From Marsupella aquatica (taxonomy: Eukaryota > Marchantiophyta): DNA of 64,000 nucleotides. Position numbers and translations under genes: made by a program. Under the pieces are notes generated by a model. That model did not search any database and was not told the DNA's origin. It saw only the letters and a list, made by a program, of their open reading frames with translations. Positions 62,801 to 64,000 of this stretch are shown here, piece by piece; positions within the stretch are counted from its first letter, which is position 1; each line of letters opens with the position of its first letter. Location: positions 8,122,001 to 8,186,000 of the forward strand of contig OZ316892.1 of assembly GCA_973895155.1 (NCBI GenBank), read 5' to 3'.

Positions 62801-64000
62801 CTGGATCAGGTAGATGAACAGTGCTCTCAATTGTTCAATAGTTCATATATCCGATTCGGCATGTCAACCAAGGGTTCCCTATCCCAATCAATCCGTGTCT
62901 ATAGTACCTCAATAACTCTCAGAAAGTATGCAAGACCTTCCGACCAAGTCCCGAAGCTTGCTTGTTCGTTGGTCTCACCAATAACTTTCAATTCGTCTGC
63001 CAACAATAGCCATCTGAGTTCAGCCAATGTCGAGGTCCAGAATTGATGACTTTGACTAGATATTGGAGGATGTATATTAAAATTCAAGGATAAAAACTTG
63101 ATCCAAACTCATAACAGTTTTGTGGACGGTTAGCTACTTGCTACTTGCTACTTGCTATTGAGTTTCAACTAACATCCTATTTGAGATGCTTCTCTAACCT
63201 TCAGAATAATCTGAATGCTTCAATAGGTTAAGAAAATAAAGAAGCGGTAACGTCAGTAACTCACATGATCTTGGAATAGAAGATGATGCAAAACATTTTT
63301 CCACTCGCGTCATATTCTGCTCCTGGATCTGCAGGATAACTGGGAAGCGGGTACACGATAAAGTCAACAGGGATGCATTGTCTGTTCTCTTTAGACAACA
63401 GACACTTGTCTTTGAAGCGTATTCACTGGGGACAGACAGTTGTTTCTCCGGATGACGTTCAGTTGCGCGTATACAAAACTACAGACATGGACGAATGACC
63501 AAATGATCACCGTCCTATTATCGCAGATCATGCAGATCAAGACGATACAGGGTCGTTACTTTCATAAAGATTGAATGGAGTGCCGTTCTCCTCATATAAA
63601 GAGGATTTGCGTGTGGCGCATTTAGCTCTCGTTATCGCCGCGACTGTAGGGATAGATGCCGAAGGCCTATGCCTGTTTTCTGTCTTGCCACCGAGGAGAC
63701 TTGCAAAATATGCTGGTGATATTACTTGGTGGCATGCATTTCTACTCCACCATGCCTACGAGATTAGTGTATCGTAGTTAGCTATATCCCTCCAAAACTT
63801 TGCCAAACGATTTTATTTTCTTCAATTGAGCTGCTAATCCCTCTTAATTTCAAGGATTTCATCGGGATGAGGCCCAGACTTAAGTGGCAATTTTTAACAA
63901 GACTCGCACCAATGAGAGTGTCAATTTGTACCACACGCCGTACTTCAATTTCTGTTGAATATAGCTTTCCATTTGTCCTACTTTTGGCCATTGACGGCGA
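59883..64000. other. No recognisable gene
   Basis: Only short frames. A minus-strand frame at 60161-60337 has a hydrophobic stretch (TLLVVTISCAFSYCVAQAII) but no family match. A frame at 63571-63777 (+) is unremarkable. A CTACTTG heptamer triplet is at about 63133-63155. Confidence 0.45.
61443..61610. repeat. 84-bp tandem duplication containing a perfect palindrome
   Basis: Two copies start at 61443 and 61527. Each begins with ATGTAAATATGATATTTACA (then T), a perfect palindrome with 10-bp arms around one base. Each continues to GTTAGTCCGGGAAAGCTGGG and AAGAGTACCC. Copies differ by a few bases in the AT-rich middle. Confidence 0.9.

Overview
This is nuclear genomic DNA from a land plant, very probably a non-seed plant such as a bryophyte. 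Coding sequence is split into short exons with GT-AG introns. Genes are sparse (about seven in 64 kb) and separated by long non-coding stretches with minisatellites and SINE-like elements. The products are plant- or eukaryote-specific: plastid-type dihydrodipicolinate reductase, PP7 phosphatase, NF-YC, EMC1, TBCC and a mitochondrial-type uS15. The lineage below 'land plant' is inferred from gene density, intron size and protein flavour, and is not proven.

Layout. 1-10.6 kb: no recognisable gene, a degenerate repeat field (about 2.45-3.95 kb) and a tRNA-derived SINE with a likely target-site duplication (4.4-4.8 kb). 10.7-14.9 kb (-): mitochondrial-type ribosomal protein uS15, about 12 exons. 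16.5-18.5 kb (+): intronless tubulin-folding cofactor C behind a pentanucleotide purine tract. 20.1-23.1 kb (-): serine/threonine phosphatase PP7, five exons, all in phase 0. 23.1-32.4 kb: gene-poor, with a 95-bp tandem duplication and small hairpins. 32.4-37.05 kb (+): dihydrodipicolinate reductase, ten exons, one GC-AG intron. 38.4-39.4 kb: rearranged SINE cluster. 39.56-39.67 kb: 22-bp minisatellite. 40.4-43.1 kb (+): NF-YC. 46.75-53.78 kb (-): EMC1, twelve exons, complete. 53.9-54.5 kb: about 86-bp minisatellite just upstream of EMC1. 56.5-59.9 kb (-): F-box/kelch gene. 59.9-64 kb: no recognisable gene, one 84-bp duplication containing a perfect palindrome.

The genes are unrelated housekeeping or regulatory genes: lysine synthesis, ER membrane-protein insertion, tubulin folding, organelle translation, CCAAT-box transcription, phosphatase signalling and ubiquitin ligase targeting. 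They do not form a pathway. The exon models were built by hand. In each, splice sites, phase and conserved protein motifs agree, but UTRs, the NF-YC 3' end and the kelch 5' exon remain unresolved. I found no convincing new biological system. The most distinctive unexplained structures are the repeat fields and the inverted SINE arrangement.
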